From Verrucomicrobiota bacterium (GTDB lineage Bacteria; Verrucomicrobiota; Verrucomicrobiia; Verrucomicrobiales; DEV007), in assembly GCA_020630975.1 (NCBI GenBank), contig JAHDID010000001.1, positions 79,687-143,686 on the forward strand: DNA of 64,000 bases, written 5' to 3'. This document shows positions 26,836-35,922 of the stretch, in pieces (within the stretch, counting starts at the first letter, position 1; every line of letters starts with the position of its first letter). The notes beneath the pieces are model-generated. The model was not told the DNA's origin. It made no database searches and saw only the letters and a list, made by a program, of their open reading frames with translations. A program made the position numbers and the translations under genes.

Positions 26836-28476
26836 TCACACAGCCAACATCTTCTCAGCCAACGCTACTGACTCGGCACCTATTCCGCCTAGCATACGCG
26901 CTAGCTCTCGAGGCCGAGCGGCCTCAGACACTTGCCTAATTTCTGACACCGTCGCATCTCCAGCAGTCGATTTATTGACCACGAAGTGACTGTCAGCCTT
27001 GGCTGCTACTTGGGGCATGTGGGATATGGCTAATACTTGATGATACTGACTCAAAGTCGCCATCTTTTCGCCGACAGCTCCGGCTATCTCTCCACCCACG
27101 TTGGCATCGATCTCATCAAAGATCATGACAGGAGTGCCACCTCTCCGCGCGATCGAGCTTTTGATCGCCAGAATGATCCGCGACAGTTCGCCTGAAGAAG
27201 CGATCGTCCGCAGCGGTTTGGAAGCGACACCAGGATTGGGACTGAACAAGAACTCGACTCGGTCGGCACCATAGGCTGCGAGCTCTGGCTGCTCCGAGAT
27301 CGCTATCTCGAACACAGCTTGCCGAAACCCTAAGCCTATCAGATTCCGCTGAATATCTGGCTGCATTTTCGCCGCCGCATGTTTCCGGCGCGCCGAAAGA
27401 TCTGCCGCCAGTCTCTCCGTCTTGCCCTCCACCAGTGTCAGCTCGGCTTCCAAGGCGTCAATCCTCTCAGAGCGTGTTTCAATCTGCAACAACCGCGACT
27501 GCATCTGCCTGAATCTTTCAACAACGGCCTCTACGGTAGATCCATACTTTCGCTTCAGGCGCTCTACGGTGTCGATTCGACTCTCGATCCTCGCCATCTC
27601 AGCCTCATCGATATCGAGCCCCGCATGATATCGCTCCAAACGATCGTAAACATCGTCGAACTCTAGGCGAAGTGGCGAAAAACCCTGCAACATCGCACTG
27701 GCCTCACGATCGCCCTGCATCAGATCGCGAATCGGTTTTTGCGCCTCGGACAGCGCCTCCACAGCGAGAGCCAATTGCCCCACAGCTTGCTCTGCGTCTG
27801 ATACCAGTCGACTGTGCCGGTGCATACGACTGTATGTGACCTCCAGCTCAGCCACCTCTGCCACATCGAGATTCGCCGCCTCGATCTCCTCGACTTGATA
27901 ACGCAACAGCTCCACCTCTGCAGACGTCGAATCGCCGAGATCACGAATCTCCTGCAACTCGCTGCTGATCCGCTGCATCTTCTGGTAACTCTCCTGATAG
28001 GCCTCTAGCAGCTCATGGGTCTGGGCGTAGCTATCCACCACATCTAGCTGGCGAGAGGGGCTGGTCAGCGACAAGTGATCGTGCGGCTCATGCATATCGA
28101 CCAGATGGGCACTCAAAGTCTTAAGTGTCGCCAAAGTACACGGGGAATCATTGATAAACTGACGACTGCGCCCACCGATCGACCTGCGGATCACTAGCAC
28201 CCCATCCTCGCAGGCAGAAATACCTATTGTATCCAACAGCTCGCCCACGGCAGCAGCCGTATCCGCTAAGTGGAAAACCGCCTCTACCACACACGCCGAT
28301 TCCCCCTGCCTGATACAGTCGCGATTCGCTCGCTGACCAAGCGCCAACTTCAAAGCCCCTAAAATGATCGACTTCCCAGCGCCCGTCTGCCCAGTGATGA
28401 CCGTGAGGCCATCCGCCACTCTCCAATGCAAATCCTCGACGATCGCAAAATTTTTAATTTTAAGTTCTACCAACAT
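26836..28476 (-). CDS. recN: DNA repair protein RecN
   Basis: RecN is an SMC-like ATPase that helps hold and process broken DNA ends for recombination. At 546 residues it is of usual length. The N-terminus LVELKIKNFAIVEDLHWRVA leads into Walker A GQTGAGKS, then the central coiled-coil arms (about 150-350). Near the C-terminus are the signature SSGELSRIILAIKS, Walker B VMIFDEIDANVGGEIAGAVG and LAISHMPQVAA. All ATPase motifs are intact. It is divergent from trpA. Confidence 0.96.
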   Translation of the reverse strand: MLVELKIKNFAIVEDLHWRVADGLTVITGQTGAGKSIILGALKLALGQRANRDCIRQGESACVVEAVFHLADTAAAVGELLDTIGISACEDGVLVIRRSIGGRSRQFINDSPCTLATLKTLSAHLVDMHEPHDHLSLTSPSRQLDVVDSYAQTHELLEAYQESYQKMQRISSELQEIRDLGDSTSAEVELLRYQVEEIEAANLDVAEVAELEVTYSRMHRHSRLVSDAEQAVGQLALAVEALSEAQKPIRDLMQGDREASAMLQGFSPLRLEFDDVYDRLERYHAGLDIDEAEMARIESRIDTVERLKRKYGSTVEAVVERFRQMQSRLLQIETRSERIDALEAELTLVEGKTERLAADLSARRKHAAAKMQPDIQRNLIGLGFRQAVFEIAISEQPELAAYGADRVEFLFSPNPGVASKPLRTIASSGELSRIILAIKSSIARRGGTPVMIFDEIDANVGGEIAGAVGEKMATLSQYHQVLAISHMPQVAAKADSHFVVNKSTAGDATVSEIRQVSEAARPRELARMLGGIGAESVALAEKMLAV

Positions 28477-28634
28477 GCCTTTGTCGTGTTTTTCTGCACA
28501 TTTATATTCATAAACACAGTATTATTGCAAATAAATTTTACAATTTTGAACACTTGTTTGAAATAACCCTACCTAATGCGCTCGAGATGATGCTTTTCAG
28601 TTTCAAAAATCCACTTCGCGTCGATAATCCCGCC

Positions 28635-29438
28635 ATGAGTAACCGCATCGATCAGTGTTTCGCTAAACTGAAAGCCGAAGGCAAAGCTGCCTTTGTGGCT
28701 TATGTCGGCGCTGGCGACCCCAATTTGGAGAAATCCCTAGAGATCATGCACGCGCTGGAGCGAGCAGGGGCGGATATTATCGAGCTGGGAGTCCCCTTCT
28801 CCGATCCGATGGCAGATGGTATCGCCAACCAAATGGCAGCTCATCGTGCGCTAGAAGCAGGTGCGACATTCCCAAAGGTGCTCGATCTGATCCGTGATTT
28901 TCGAAAGACTTCCGAAGTGCCCGTGGTGCTCTTCACCTACCTCAACCCCGTGTATACCTATGGTTTCGATCGCTTCCACACCGACTCTGCAGAGGCTGGA
29001 GCCGACGGTGTACTGCTACTAGACCTCCCGCCTGAGGAGTCCGGTAAGTCCCCGGATCTGATGGAGAGAGATGCTCTGCAGCACATTCGCCTGATCGCTC
29101 CGACCACTCCAGAAGAGCGCCTACCCCAGCTGGCTGCGTCGGCAGAAGGTTTCATCTACTACGTATCACGCGAGGGCGTGACCGGTGCCCAGACTAGCCT
29201 GGCAGAGGGCATCGCGGAAAATGTCGCCAAAATCAAATCGCACACCGACGTGCCTGTCGTCGTAGGCTTTGGCATCTCAACTCCAGAGCAGTCCGCCACC
29301 GTGGCTGAATCGGCCGAGGGCGTCGTGGTCGGCAGCGCGATCGTGCGCATCGTCGAGAAACATGCCGATGCTGACGATGTCGCCGATAAAGTGGAGGCAT
29401 TTGTGAAGCCTCTGGTCGATGGCGCAAAGTCTGTGTAA
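28635..29438 (+). CDS. trpA: Tryptophan synthase alpha chain
   Basis: TrpA cleaves indole-3-glycerol phosphate to indole and glyceraldehyde 3-phosphate in the alpha2beta2 tryptophan synthase. From the ATG at 28635 it is 267 residues. The catalytic Glu lies in DIIELGVPFSDPMADG, the second acid in the LLDLPPEE region, and the phosphate site includes YYVSREGVTGA and GFGISTPEQ. The frame is open back to 28554, but the canonical N-terminus is at 28635. trpB and other trp genes are not adjacent. A hairpin terminator follows. Confidence 0.96.
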   Translation: MSNRIDQCFAKLKAEGKAAFVAYVGAGDPNLEKSLEIMHALERAGADIIELGVPFSDPMADGIANQMAAHRALEAGATFPKVLDLIRDFRKTSEVPVVLFTYLNPVYTYGFDRFHTDSAEAGADGVLLLDLPPEESGKSPDLMERDALQHIRLIAPTTPEERLPQLAASAEGFIYYVSREGVTGAQTSLAEGIAENVAKIKSHTDVPVVVGFGISTPEQSATVAESAEGVVVGSAIVRIVEKHADADDVADKVEAFVKPLVDGAKSV

Positions 29439-29457
29439 GCGTAGCGCCTGAACACAA

Positions 29458-29490
29458 AAAAGCCCCACTACGCGAGTGTAGTCGGGCTTT
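29458..29490 (+). terminator. Terminator after trpA, probably bidirectional
   Basis: AAAGCCC...GGGCTTT flanks an inner ACTAC/GTAGT pairing, with A-rich sequence before and T-rich after. This makes a stem-loop between trpA and the convergent small membrane-protein gene that can work in both directions. Confidence 0.8.
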
Positions 29491-29522
29491 CCGTTTACAA
29501 ATTCGTTTTGATAGGTGTGGCT

Positions 29523-29798
29523 CTAGCCCCCTAACAACGATTGGAGTTGGGCCAAACCTGATCCCAAAGCCGAGCCGCACAAAACAGCAACTACGATTCC
29601 AATCACGGCAAACACGATGTCCTTCTTCAAGAATCCATAGATGATTCCAACCAGTGGTGGAAAGAAGATCGCGAGGATCCCCCAGATAGTGTCCTTAGCT
29701 TTGAACATTTTGATAATAGACCAGATCCAGTAAACGAGGAAAGCAATACCTCCAAGGCCGCCGAGGATGCCGCTCAAATTTGCGATAATAGGTGTCAT
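29523..29798 (-). CDS. Small membrane protein with three helices
   Basis: A 91-residue hydrophobic protein from the ATG at 29798 (MTPIIANLSGILGGLGGIAF), with helices at about 5-28, 37-57 and 62-85. The segment YWIWSIIKMFKAKDTIWGIL followed by AIFFPPLVGIIYGFLKKD resembles small inner-membrane proteins common in Bacteroidota and Verrucomicrobiota; their function is not known to me. Upstream codons to 29888 lie in a hydrophilic stretch and are not likely to be translated. Confidence 0.6.
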   Translation of the reverse strand: MTPIIANLSGILGGLGGIAFLVYWIWSIIKMFKAKDTIWGILAIFFPPLVGIIYGFLKKDIVFAVIGIVVAVLCGSALGSGLAQLQSLLGG

Positions 29799-29955
29799 AG
29801 TTATAGTAGTTGTTTGTATGTTAATAAGGGGGGAAAGAATGAAAGTCCTCTCCCGAAACAGACCTTGTAGATAGCAAGTTTGGCACAATCCGTCAATACA
29901 TGGTCGCGCTAGTCAAACGGAAGCCTGCCTAGCTTCCAGCGAGCCGACCCTCTAT

Positions 29956-30951
29956 CTACCAAAACTTCCAGAACGGTTTTTTGGCAGTTCTAACGTGGGT
30001 TCCGAGCCTTTCAAACCATTCCTCCACTTCTCTCTTTTCGAGCACTTTTAGTATTTCTACATTGGGTAACGCCGAGTGAATAATCGGGCCGAAGAAACCA
30101 CTATCCCAAGTTCGGTTCTCCATGATTTTTGGCCACAAAAGGATCACCTTTTCACCGTCAATTTCTGCTACCTCCTCGAGAGAGCCCTCCCCCCACACCG
30201 ATGCCATCAATTCCGCTGTTGGAGAGGTAGCCTGACCATAGTGCCAAGAAGCACAATCTATCTGCCCATTCTGATTTTCCGACTCACCCAGAGCGGCGCT
30301 GATTACATGATCTGGTGCCGCCTGAGCACCTGGAATCACCTCGCCGATTCGGCTCTGGAAGATAGTGAAAAAATGAAATGCATTACTCAGATTCTCATAC
30401 TTCACTCGTACACCTCTGCGCGATGCCACATGGAGCATAGTGATTTCGCCGCTAGTCTGGCGCAAAATCTGAGCCAACCACATGCAGCCATTTGATAAGT
30501 GCTCTAGTCGAAAAATCTCCTGCTGAATTGATTCATCCGCCACCAACCGGTCATGGAGCTCTGGCGACCGCGTGAAATGAGCCACCACTCCCCTACCAAA
30601 ATGCTCGAGACCAAACAGAAGGTCTTCGTCAGGGGCTGAAGCGGCGTCACTCTCGTCATCCGTAATGATCGTACGGGTCCACTTCATCATTGCCATCAGC
30701 AGATGCCACCCACTCGATAGCGGATCACTACCACCCTCCACTTGAGCACCCAAAAAGATCGCTAGATATCCGGCTCCCACAGGATTCTCCACCTCGATCA
30801 GCCTCTCGGCCAAAGTGCTATACGCCTCCGGCAGGAGATCTTCTTCTAGCGCATTGATCTCCGCGACCAGCGCCGGATTAAACTCATGCCCCTCATGACG
30901 ATTGGCCAGCGACAGAGACATCGCGATCGCAGCTTCGACTTCCTGACTCAT
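29956..30951 (-). CDS. Conserved-looking cytoplasmic protein of unknown function
   Basis: A 331-residue protein with no signal peptide or membrane segment that I cannot assign to a family. It has an acidic, helical N-terminal half (NALEEDLLPEAYSTLAERLI) and a central segment with LSNGCMWLAQILRQTSGEIT. The C-terminal half alternates strands and helices, including DCASWHYGQATSPTAELMAS and EKVILLWPKI, and it ends in a basic aromatic tail, AKKPFWKFW. The gene is monocistronic and divergent from the lysine genes. Its coding character is supported by length and ordinary codon use. Confidence 0.6.
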   Translation of the reverse strand: MSQEVEAAIAMSLSLANRHEGHEFNPALVAEINALEEDLLPEAYSTLAERLIEVENPVGAGYLAIFLGAQVEGGSDPLSSGWHLLMAMMKWTRTIITDDESDAASAPDEDLLFGLEHFGRGVVAHFTRSPELHDRLVADESIQQEIFRLEHLSNGCMWLAQILRQTSGEITMLHVASRRGVRVKYENLSNAFHFFTIFQSRIGEVIPGAQAAPDHVISAALGESENQNGQIDCASWHYGQATSPTAELMASVWGEGSLEEVAEIDGEKVILLWPKIMENRTWDSGFFGPIIHSALPNVEILKVLEKREVEEWFERLGTHVRTAKKPFWKFW

Positions 30952-31071
30952 AGCGTGCCTCTAGGCTCTCATACACTCGGGTGCAAGACCTGATTCCCCA
31001 AAGCTCCCACCCTATCAAACCGCTTGTCGACGGGGGTAAGTCAGTTTAACCTCCCGCCGTAAAACACGATC

Positions 31072-31893
31072 ATGCCAAAGTTTTGGAAAATGAACGGCGC
31101 GGGGAATGACTTCGTAGTCGTCGACAATCGGGACCACTCACTAGACCTATCTCAGGAGCAGATCGCTCTGCTATGCCAGCGCCAGCGGGGCGTGGGGGCC
31201 GATGGCTACTTGGCCGTAGAGCCTGCTGAACAGGGTGCCGACTACCGCATGCGCTACTACAATGCCGATGGCGGCGAGGCCGAGATGTGTGGCAATGGCG
31301 CGCGTTGCTTCGCCCGCTTTGTGAATTTCCTAGAGGGAGGCAAGCTCGAGAGCACTTCCTTCGAAACCATCGCCGGAGTGATTGGAGCCGACTTCATCGG
31401 CGATCAGGTGCGCATCGCTCTGAGCCCGCCTTTCGATAAAGAGCTCGGAGCCGAGCTAGATTTGGATGGCGAGACCCACACGGTGCACTCGGTGAATACC
31501 GGCGTGCCACACGCCGTGGTCTTCGTCGACGATCTGGACGCTGTCGACATCAAGCGCCTCGGCGCAGCCGTACGCTACCACGAGCACTTCGCACCCGCCG
31601 GGACGAATGCCAACTTTGCTACGATCGAGGGCCCTGGAGCCATCCGCATCCGCACCTACGAGCGCGGTGTGGAGGACGAGACTCTAGCCTGCGGTACTGG
31701 TATGGCAGCCTGTGCACTGATCTACTCCGAGCTGAATGGCGTCGATGGCCCGATCAAAGTGCGCGTAGCCGGTGGCGACGTGCTGGAGATCGGTTTCCAG
31801 CAGACTAGCCCAGGCCATTTCTCCGATGTCACCCTACTCGGCCCAGCCGACTTCACTTTTTCCGGTGATTTACTCGTCCCTGGCATCGGCTAA
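31072..31893 (+). CDS. dapF: Diaminopimelate epimerase
   Basis: DapF interconverts LL- and meso-diaminopimelate for lysine and peptidoglycan synthesis. It is 273 residues starting MPKFWKMNGAGNDFVVVDNR. The first catalytic Cys is in EAEMCGNGARCFARF and the second in ERGVEDETLACGTGMAACAL. Both halves of the racemase-like fold are complete. It is the first gene of a dapF-dapA-dapB run with short gaps (57 and 114 bp). Confidence 0.97.
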   Translation: MPKFWKMNGAGNDFVVVDNRDHSLDLSQEQIALLCQRQRGVGADGYLAVEPAEQGADYRMRYYNADGGEAEMCGNGARCFARFVNFLEGGKLESTSFETIAGVIGADFIGDQVRIALSPPFDKELGAELDLDGETHTVHSVNTGVPHAVVFVDDLDAVDIKRLGAAVRYHEHFAPAGTNANFATIEGPGAIRIRTYERGVEDETLACGTGMAACALIYSELNGVDGPIKVRVAGGDVLEIGFQQTSPGHFSDVTLLGPADFTFSGDLLVPGIG

Positions 31894-31950
31894 TCCACTC
31901 ACTTTTTTCTTTCCAAAACTATTCTCTGAGCCACTTTCACACCACTTACT

Positions 31951-32832
31951 ATGTTTGCTGGATCTCACACTGCCTTAGCCACTCCATTCCTGGAGGATGG
32001 CACCATCGATGCCAATGCCTTTCGCGACTTGATCGACGATAGCTTCGACAATGGCATCACCGGGATCGTCCCTACGGGCACCACCGGTGAATCGCCCACT
32101 CTCACAAATGAGGAGCACAGCCTAGTCATCGAGCTAGCGGTGAAACACACCAAAGGCCGCGGCCTAGTGATCGCAGGCACGGGATCGAACTCCACTCGCG
32201 AGGCGATCCACATGACCCAGCACGCGCAGGAGGTAGGTGCCGATGCCGCCCTACTCGTAGCGCCCTACTACAATAAGCCATCTCAGGAGGGCCTCTTTCA
32301 GCACTATAAAGCAATCGCCGATGCCACCGAGCTACCGATCATGCTCTACTCCATCCCAGGTCGCTGTGTGATAGAGATCGCTGTCGATACCGTGCTACGC
32401 CTGGCCAAGGCCTGTCCCAACATCGTCGCCATCAAAGAAGCTGGCGGCGTGACCTCGCGCGTGGAGGAGCTGCGTGCCGCTCTGCCAGGCCAGTTCGAGA
32501 TCCTCTCAGGAGACGATGCTCTGACTGTCGATTTCATGAAAGCTGGTGGCTGCGGAGTCGTCTCCGTCGCGTCGAATATCATTCCTAAAGTGATGGCTGA
32601 CCTAGTGCAGGCCATGCTCGATGGCCGCGAGGCAGATGCACAGGCTCTCCACGACCAGTATTCACCACTTTTCGAAGGCTTTCTCAAACTCGACACCAAT
32701 CCCGTGCCGATCAAAGCCGCTCTCGACCTAGCAGGCAAGTGCTCCGACCGCGTGCGCCTGCCCATGGTAGAGATGACCGAAGACAAGAAAAACGAGCTAG
32801 GCACGATCCTAAAGCAGCTCGACCTGATCTAA
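31951..32832 (+). CDS. dapA: 4-hydroxy-tetrahydrodipicolinate synthase
   Basis: DapA condenses pyruvate with aspartate semialdehyde, the committed step to diaminopimelate. It is 293 residues. The TGTTGESPTL motif, the catalytic Tyr in MLYSIPGR, the Schiff-base Lys in IVAIKEAGG, and ILSGDDALT are all present. It starts MFAGSHTALATPF as expected and lies between dapF and dapB. Confidence 0.97.
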   Translation: MFAGSHTALATPFLEDGTIDANAFRDLIDDSFDNGITGIVPTGTTGESPTLTNEEHSLVIELAVKHTKGRGLVIAGTGSNSTREAIHMTQHAQEVGADAALLVAPYYNKPSQEGLFQHYKAIADATELPIMLYSIPGRCVIEIAVDTVLRLAKACPNIVAIKEAGGVTSRVEELRAALPGQFEILSGDDALTVDFMKAGGCGVVSVASNIIPKVMADLVQAMLDGREADAQALHDQYSPLFEGFLKLDTNPVPIKAALDLAGKCSDRVRLPMVEMTEDKKNELGTILKQLDLI

Positions 32833-32946
32833 GTCTCTATTCTGTAAAACAACCGAAAGACTGTGGAAGAAGTCTCTAGAACCGAGTGTCCCCGGACACA
32901 GACCGATGCCACAGCCGCATTTCGCACCTACCCTTTTTCTACCATC

Positions 32947-33693
32947 ATGAGTCAGCTCAAACTTCTAGTAACCGGATGCAAAGGCCGCATGGGCCAAGCC
33001 GTGACTGAATGCGCCGAAGCAGATGCCGATGTCACCCCTAGCGTAGGGATCGATATGGGCGATTCGCTAGAGGCTGCCATCGTGCAGTGCGACGCGATCA
33101 TCGACTTCACTCTACCCAGCTTCACCAAAGAGCTGGTCGAGGCCGCAGTCGAGCACAAGAAGATCCTCGTGATGGGTACGACTGGTCACGACGATGAACT
33201 ACTGGCTCTGATCGATGAGGCATCGAAGTCGATCCCTATCGTGCATGCTCCGAATTTCTCCGTAGGAGTGAATACCCTTTTCTGGCTAACGCGCAAAACC
33301 ACTGAAATCCTCGGCAAAGGCTTCGACCTAGAGGTAGTGGAGATGCACCACCGCCACAAGCAGGACTCTCCCAGCGGCACAGCACGCCGCCTAGCAGAAG
33401 TCCTCGCAGAGGCTCGCCAGCTGAGCTACGACAAAGACTGCCGCCACGGCCGCTTCGGCGATGTCGGCGCTCGGACAGAGGACGAGATCGGTGTCCACGC
33501 CCTCCGTGGAGGCGATGTGGTCGGCGATCACACCGTGGTCTATGCCGCCGATGGCGAGCGCGTCGAGCTGACTCACAAAGCCTCTAGCCGCCACACCTTC
33601 GCCAACGGCTCCGTCCGTGCCGCCAAGTGGGTAGCCAGCGAGGGGCACAAGACCGGTCTATTCGACATGCAGGACGTGCTCGGCCTGAAATAA
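32947..33693 (+). CDS. dapB: 4-hydroxy-tetrahydrodipicolinate reductase
   Basis: DapB reduces the DapA product with NAD(P)H. It is 248 residues from the ATG at 32947 (MSQLKLLVTGCKGRMGQAV). The nucleotide-binding GCKGRMGQ, DFTLP, VMGTTG, HAPNFSVGVN, the catalytic EMHHRHKQDSPSGTA and the GEIGV-equivalent DEIGVHALRGGDVVGDH are intact. An upstream in-frame GTG (32863) would add 28 residues that do not fit the family. The gene is followed by repeat array 3. Confidence 0.96.
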   Translation: MSQLKLLVTGCKGRMGQAVTECAEADADVTPSVGIDMGDSLEAAIVQCDAIIDFTLPSFTKELVEAAVEHKKILVMGTTGHDDELLALIDEASKSIPIVHAPNFSVGVNTLFWLTRKTTEILGKGFDLEVVEMHHRHKQDSPSGTARRLAEVLAEARQLSYDKDCRHGRFGDVGARTEDEIGVHALRGGDVVGDHTVVYAADGERVELTHKASSRHTFANGSVRAAKWVASEGHKTGLFDMQDVLGLK

Positions 33694-33723
33694 CGCCCTA
33701 TAAGATACGGTTTACCCCCGAAT

Positions 33724-33800
33724 TGTACCCTATTGAATAAAAACTGTACCCTATTCAATTCATATTTGTGCCTTATTCAGAAAAATCTGTACCCTATTTC
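33724..33800 (+). repeat. 21-bp-phased repeat, array 3 (4 cores, partly degenerate)
   Basis: Four cores start at 33724 (TGTACCCTATTGA), 33745 (TGTACCCTATTCA), 33767 (TGTGCCTTATTCA) and 33788 (TGTACCCTATTTC), with spacing 21, 22 and 21 bp. The array fills the 141-bp gap between dapB and folK. Substitutions accumulate in the third and fourth units, whereas the phasing is nearly kept. Confidence 0.9.
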
Positions 33801-33834
33801 TTGTTAGGGTGCTAGTAATTCCACGACAACACAA

Positions 33835-34356
33835 ATGGCAGAATCACTAGGTATCGCTTTAGGATCGAATATGGGCACTCGCATCGAGAATCTGCGCTCA
33901 GCTGTGGCTGGTGTGCTCGATCTCTGTGAGAAAAAAGACGTGCTGACCTCATCCGTATTCGAGACAGCCCCTGTCGACTGCCCCGAGGGCAGCGACCCGT
34001 TTTACAACGCTGTGATCGAGGTGCAATGCAAGCTGCCCGCCAAAGAAGTACTCGAGCGCTGCCAGCAGCTGGAGCTATCTCTAGGCAGGGACGATGCCGA
34101 AGAGCGCGAGACCAATGCCCCACGCCCGATCGATATCGATCTCCTCTACTACGGCGACAAGACGCTGAAAGGCAAAAAGCTCGCCCTCCCTCACCCTCGA
34201 CTACTCGAGAGACGCTTCGTACTGGAGCCACTTTGCGAGATCCGCCCCGGGCTGACACTACCCGGGCAGAGCGCCTCCATCGAGGAAGTGCTCGACGATC
34301 TAGACAGCGACGAGCCCGCACTCAAGCAGATCTACCCCAGCGGCATGTGGCTGTAG
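33835..34356 (+). CDS. folK: HPPK (2-amino-4-hydroxy-6-hydroxymethyldihydropteridine diphosphokinase)
   Basis: FolK transfers pyrophosphate from ATP to hydroxymethyl-dihydropterin in folate synthesis. It is 173 residues. It has IALGSNMGTRIENLRSAV at the start, SSVFETAPVD, a central FYNAVIEVQCKLPAKEVLERC, and the Mg/ATP signature RPIDIDLLYYGD. PHPRLLERRFVLEPLCEI follows; both are diagnostic. It converges on the AAA ATPase gene. No folP or folB is adjacent. Confidence 0.95.
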   Translation: MAESLGIALGSNMGTRIENLRSAVAGVLDLCEKKDVLTSSVFETAPVDCPEGSDPFYNAVIEVQCKLPAKEVLERCQQLELSLGRDDAEERETNAPRPIDIDLLYYGDKTLKGKKLALPHPRLLERRFVLEPLCEIRPGLTLPGQSASIEEVLDDLDSDEPALKQIYPSGMWL

Positions 34357-34382
34357 GAAGCAGAGACTTAAGCCCAGGGAAA

Positions 34383-35882
34383 CTAGCTAGTCACCGGCAC
34401 GAACCTACCACGCGCATAGTCTCGCAGCTTAGCGACCGCCTCTCTCCTCGATACCGATAGCGGCACCGTACTGCCGATCTCCTGCAGGATCAGCCCCGTC
34501 GATAGCGGCTCCTTTCGGTACAGCGACTCATAAGCCGCAGCGATGATAGCCTGCTCGATCTCAGCACCACTGAAGCCCTCTGTGGCATGGGTGAGACTAT
34601 CGATATCAAACTGGGCCGGATCGCAATTTCTCAGATCGATGTGGATCTCCAGGATTACCCGACGCTCTTCGCTATTCGGCAGATCGACGAAAAAGATCTC
34701 ATCGAAGCGCCCCTTGCGGAGAAACTCCGGCGGCAGTGTCTCCACATCGTTTGCGGTGGCTACGATGAAGACGGGCTGCTTTTTCTCCTGCATCCAGGTG
34801 AGAAAGGTACCCAGCATACGCCGCCCCACTCCCCCGTCGGTGCTATCGCTCCCGCCAGTGGAGAAGCCTTTCTCCACCTCATCGATCCACAGGACACATG
34901 GCGATAGACTCTCGGCGAGTTTCTGGGCTCGGTAGAGATTTTTCTCCGACTCGCCGATATACTTATCGAACAGCCGGCTCGCATCCAGCTTCAGTAGCGG
35001 CAGCTGCCATTCTTTGGCGATCACTTTAGCCGCTAGCGACTTACCACAGCCCTGCACCCCGACTAGCAGGATACCGCGTGGGTTCTTCAGATTCAGCGCC
35101 GCAGCCTCTGGGGAAAAACCCATCTGTGCCCGCTCCAGCCACGTCAGCATCTTATCAAATCCGCCAAGTCGAAAGGAATTGCCATCCACCTCGCAATACT
35201 CCAGCAGCCCCCCATCCCGCAGCGTGCGCGCTCGGTGATGGGCCACCTCATTGATATCCTCGGCAGACAGAGACTGGTCCTCCACGATCGCATGAGTGAT
35301 CCTCTGCCTGGCCTGATTGGCCGTCAGCCCCTTCAGCGCCTGGACTAGCTGATCTTTCTGCTGGTGATTGATCTCGATGGAAAAGTCGAGCCGCTTGGTC
35401 AGTCCGGTCACGGTGCGATTCACGATCGCCTCCAGCTCGCCCTCATCTGGCAGCTGCATCGGCACATGCGTCGCGAAGTGCTCCAGATCAGCTGGTAGAT
35501 CGATCGTCGCCCCCGACACGATCATCACCTTGGTGATCGGTGAAACGTGGAAATCGTCGATCAGCTCGCGGATGAATCGGCAGATCAGAGGATCCCGCAA
35601 ATGGTCCGCTAGATCGCGAAACCAAAAGATCGACGGTACAGCCATGTCCTTGATCCGCCCGAGAGCATCCATCAGCTCGTCTGGCACTACCAGAGTCTGG
35701 TTGAGCGTGCGGTTGCGCAGCCCTGATGCCAGCGACCAATCAAAATAATGCCACAGCTGATCCGAACTGAGCGCCCCCAGTAAGTGATCCACACGGTCCT
35801 CCTCCACTGTCTCGATAGCGAGCAGTGAGTGGCGAGATAGAGCGAGGCTCTTGACGTTGTGGAGGAACGACTCCGATGGCAT
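34383..35882 (-). CDS. Ycf46-type AAA+ ATPase
   Basis: A 499-residue AAA+ protein of the Ycf46 (chloroplast/cyanobacterial) group. The N-terminal domain (1-240) has the family pattern of a degenerate AAA fold (YFDWSLASGL, SIFWFRDLADHL). Then come Walker A GVQGCGKS (275-282), PLLKLDASRLFDKYIGESEK, Walker B CVLWIDEVEK (329-338), sensor 1 (FIVATAND) and LRKGRFDEIFFVDLP with arginine fingers. In cyanobacteria Ycf46 has been linked to CO2 use and photosynthesis regulation; here the role is unknown, so a general remodelling ATPase is the safest reading. Confidence 0.85.
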   Translation of the reverse strand: MPSESFLHNVKSLALSRHSLLAIETVEEDRVDHLLGALSSDQLWHYFDWSLASGLRNRTLNQTLVVPDELMDALGRIKDMAVPSIFWFRDLADHLRDPLICRFIRELIDDFHVSPITKVMIVSGATIDLPADLEHFATHVPMQLPDEGELEAIVNRTVTGLTKRLDFSIEINHQQKDQLVQALKGLTANQARQRITHAIVEDQSLSAEDINEVAHHRARTLRDGGLLEYCEVDGNSFRLGGFDKMLTWLERAQMGFSPEAAALNLKNPRGILLVGVQGCGKSLAAKVIAKEWQLPLLKLDASRLFDKYIGESEKNLYRAQKLAESLSPCVLWIDEVEKGFSTGGSDSTDGGVGRRMLGTFLTWMQEKKQPVFIVATANDVETLPPEFLRKGRFDEIFFVDLPNSEERRVILEIHIDLRNCDPAQFDIDSLTHATEGFSGAEIEQAIIAAAYESLYRKEPLSTGLILQEIGSTVPLSVSRREAVAKLRDYARGRFVPVTS

Positions 35883-35922
35883 CCCTAAAGGTAACTTTAG
35901 TTTATTGTAATTTCTATAAAAA

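Noticed and set aside
26836-28476. SMC/structural maintenance protein instead of RecN
   Set aside because: The 546-residue length, the N-terminal LVELKIKNFAIVEDL and the C-terminal SSGELSRI and DANVGGE motifs are those of RecN.
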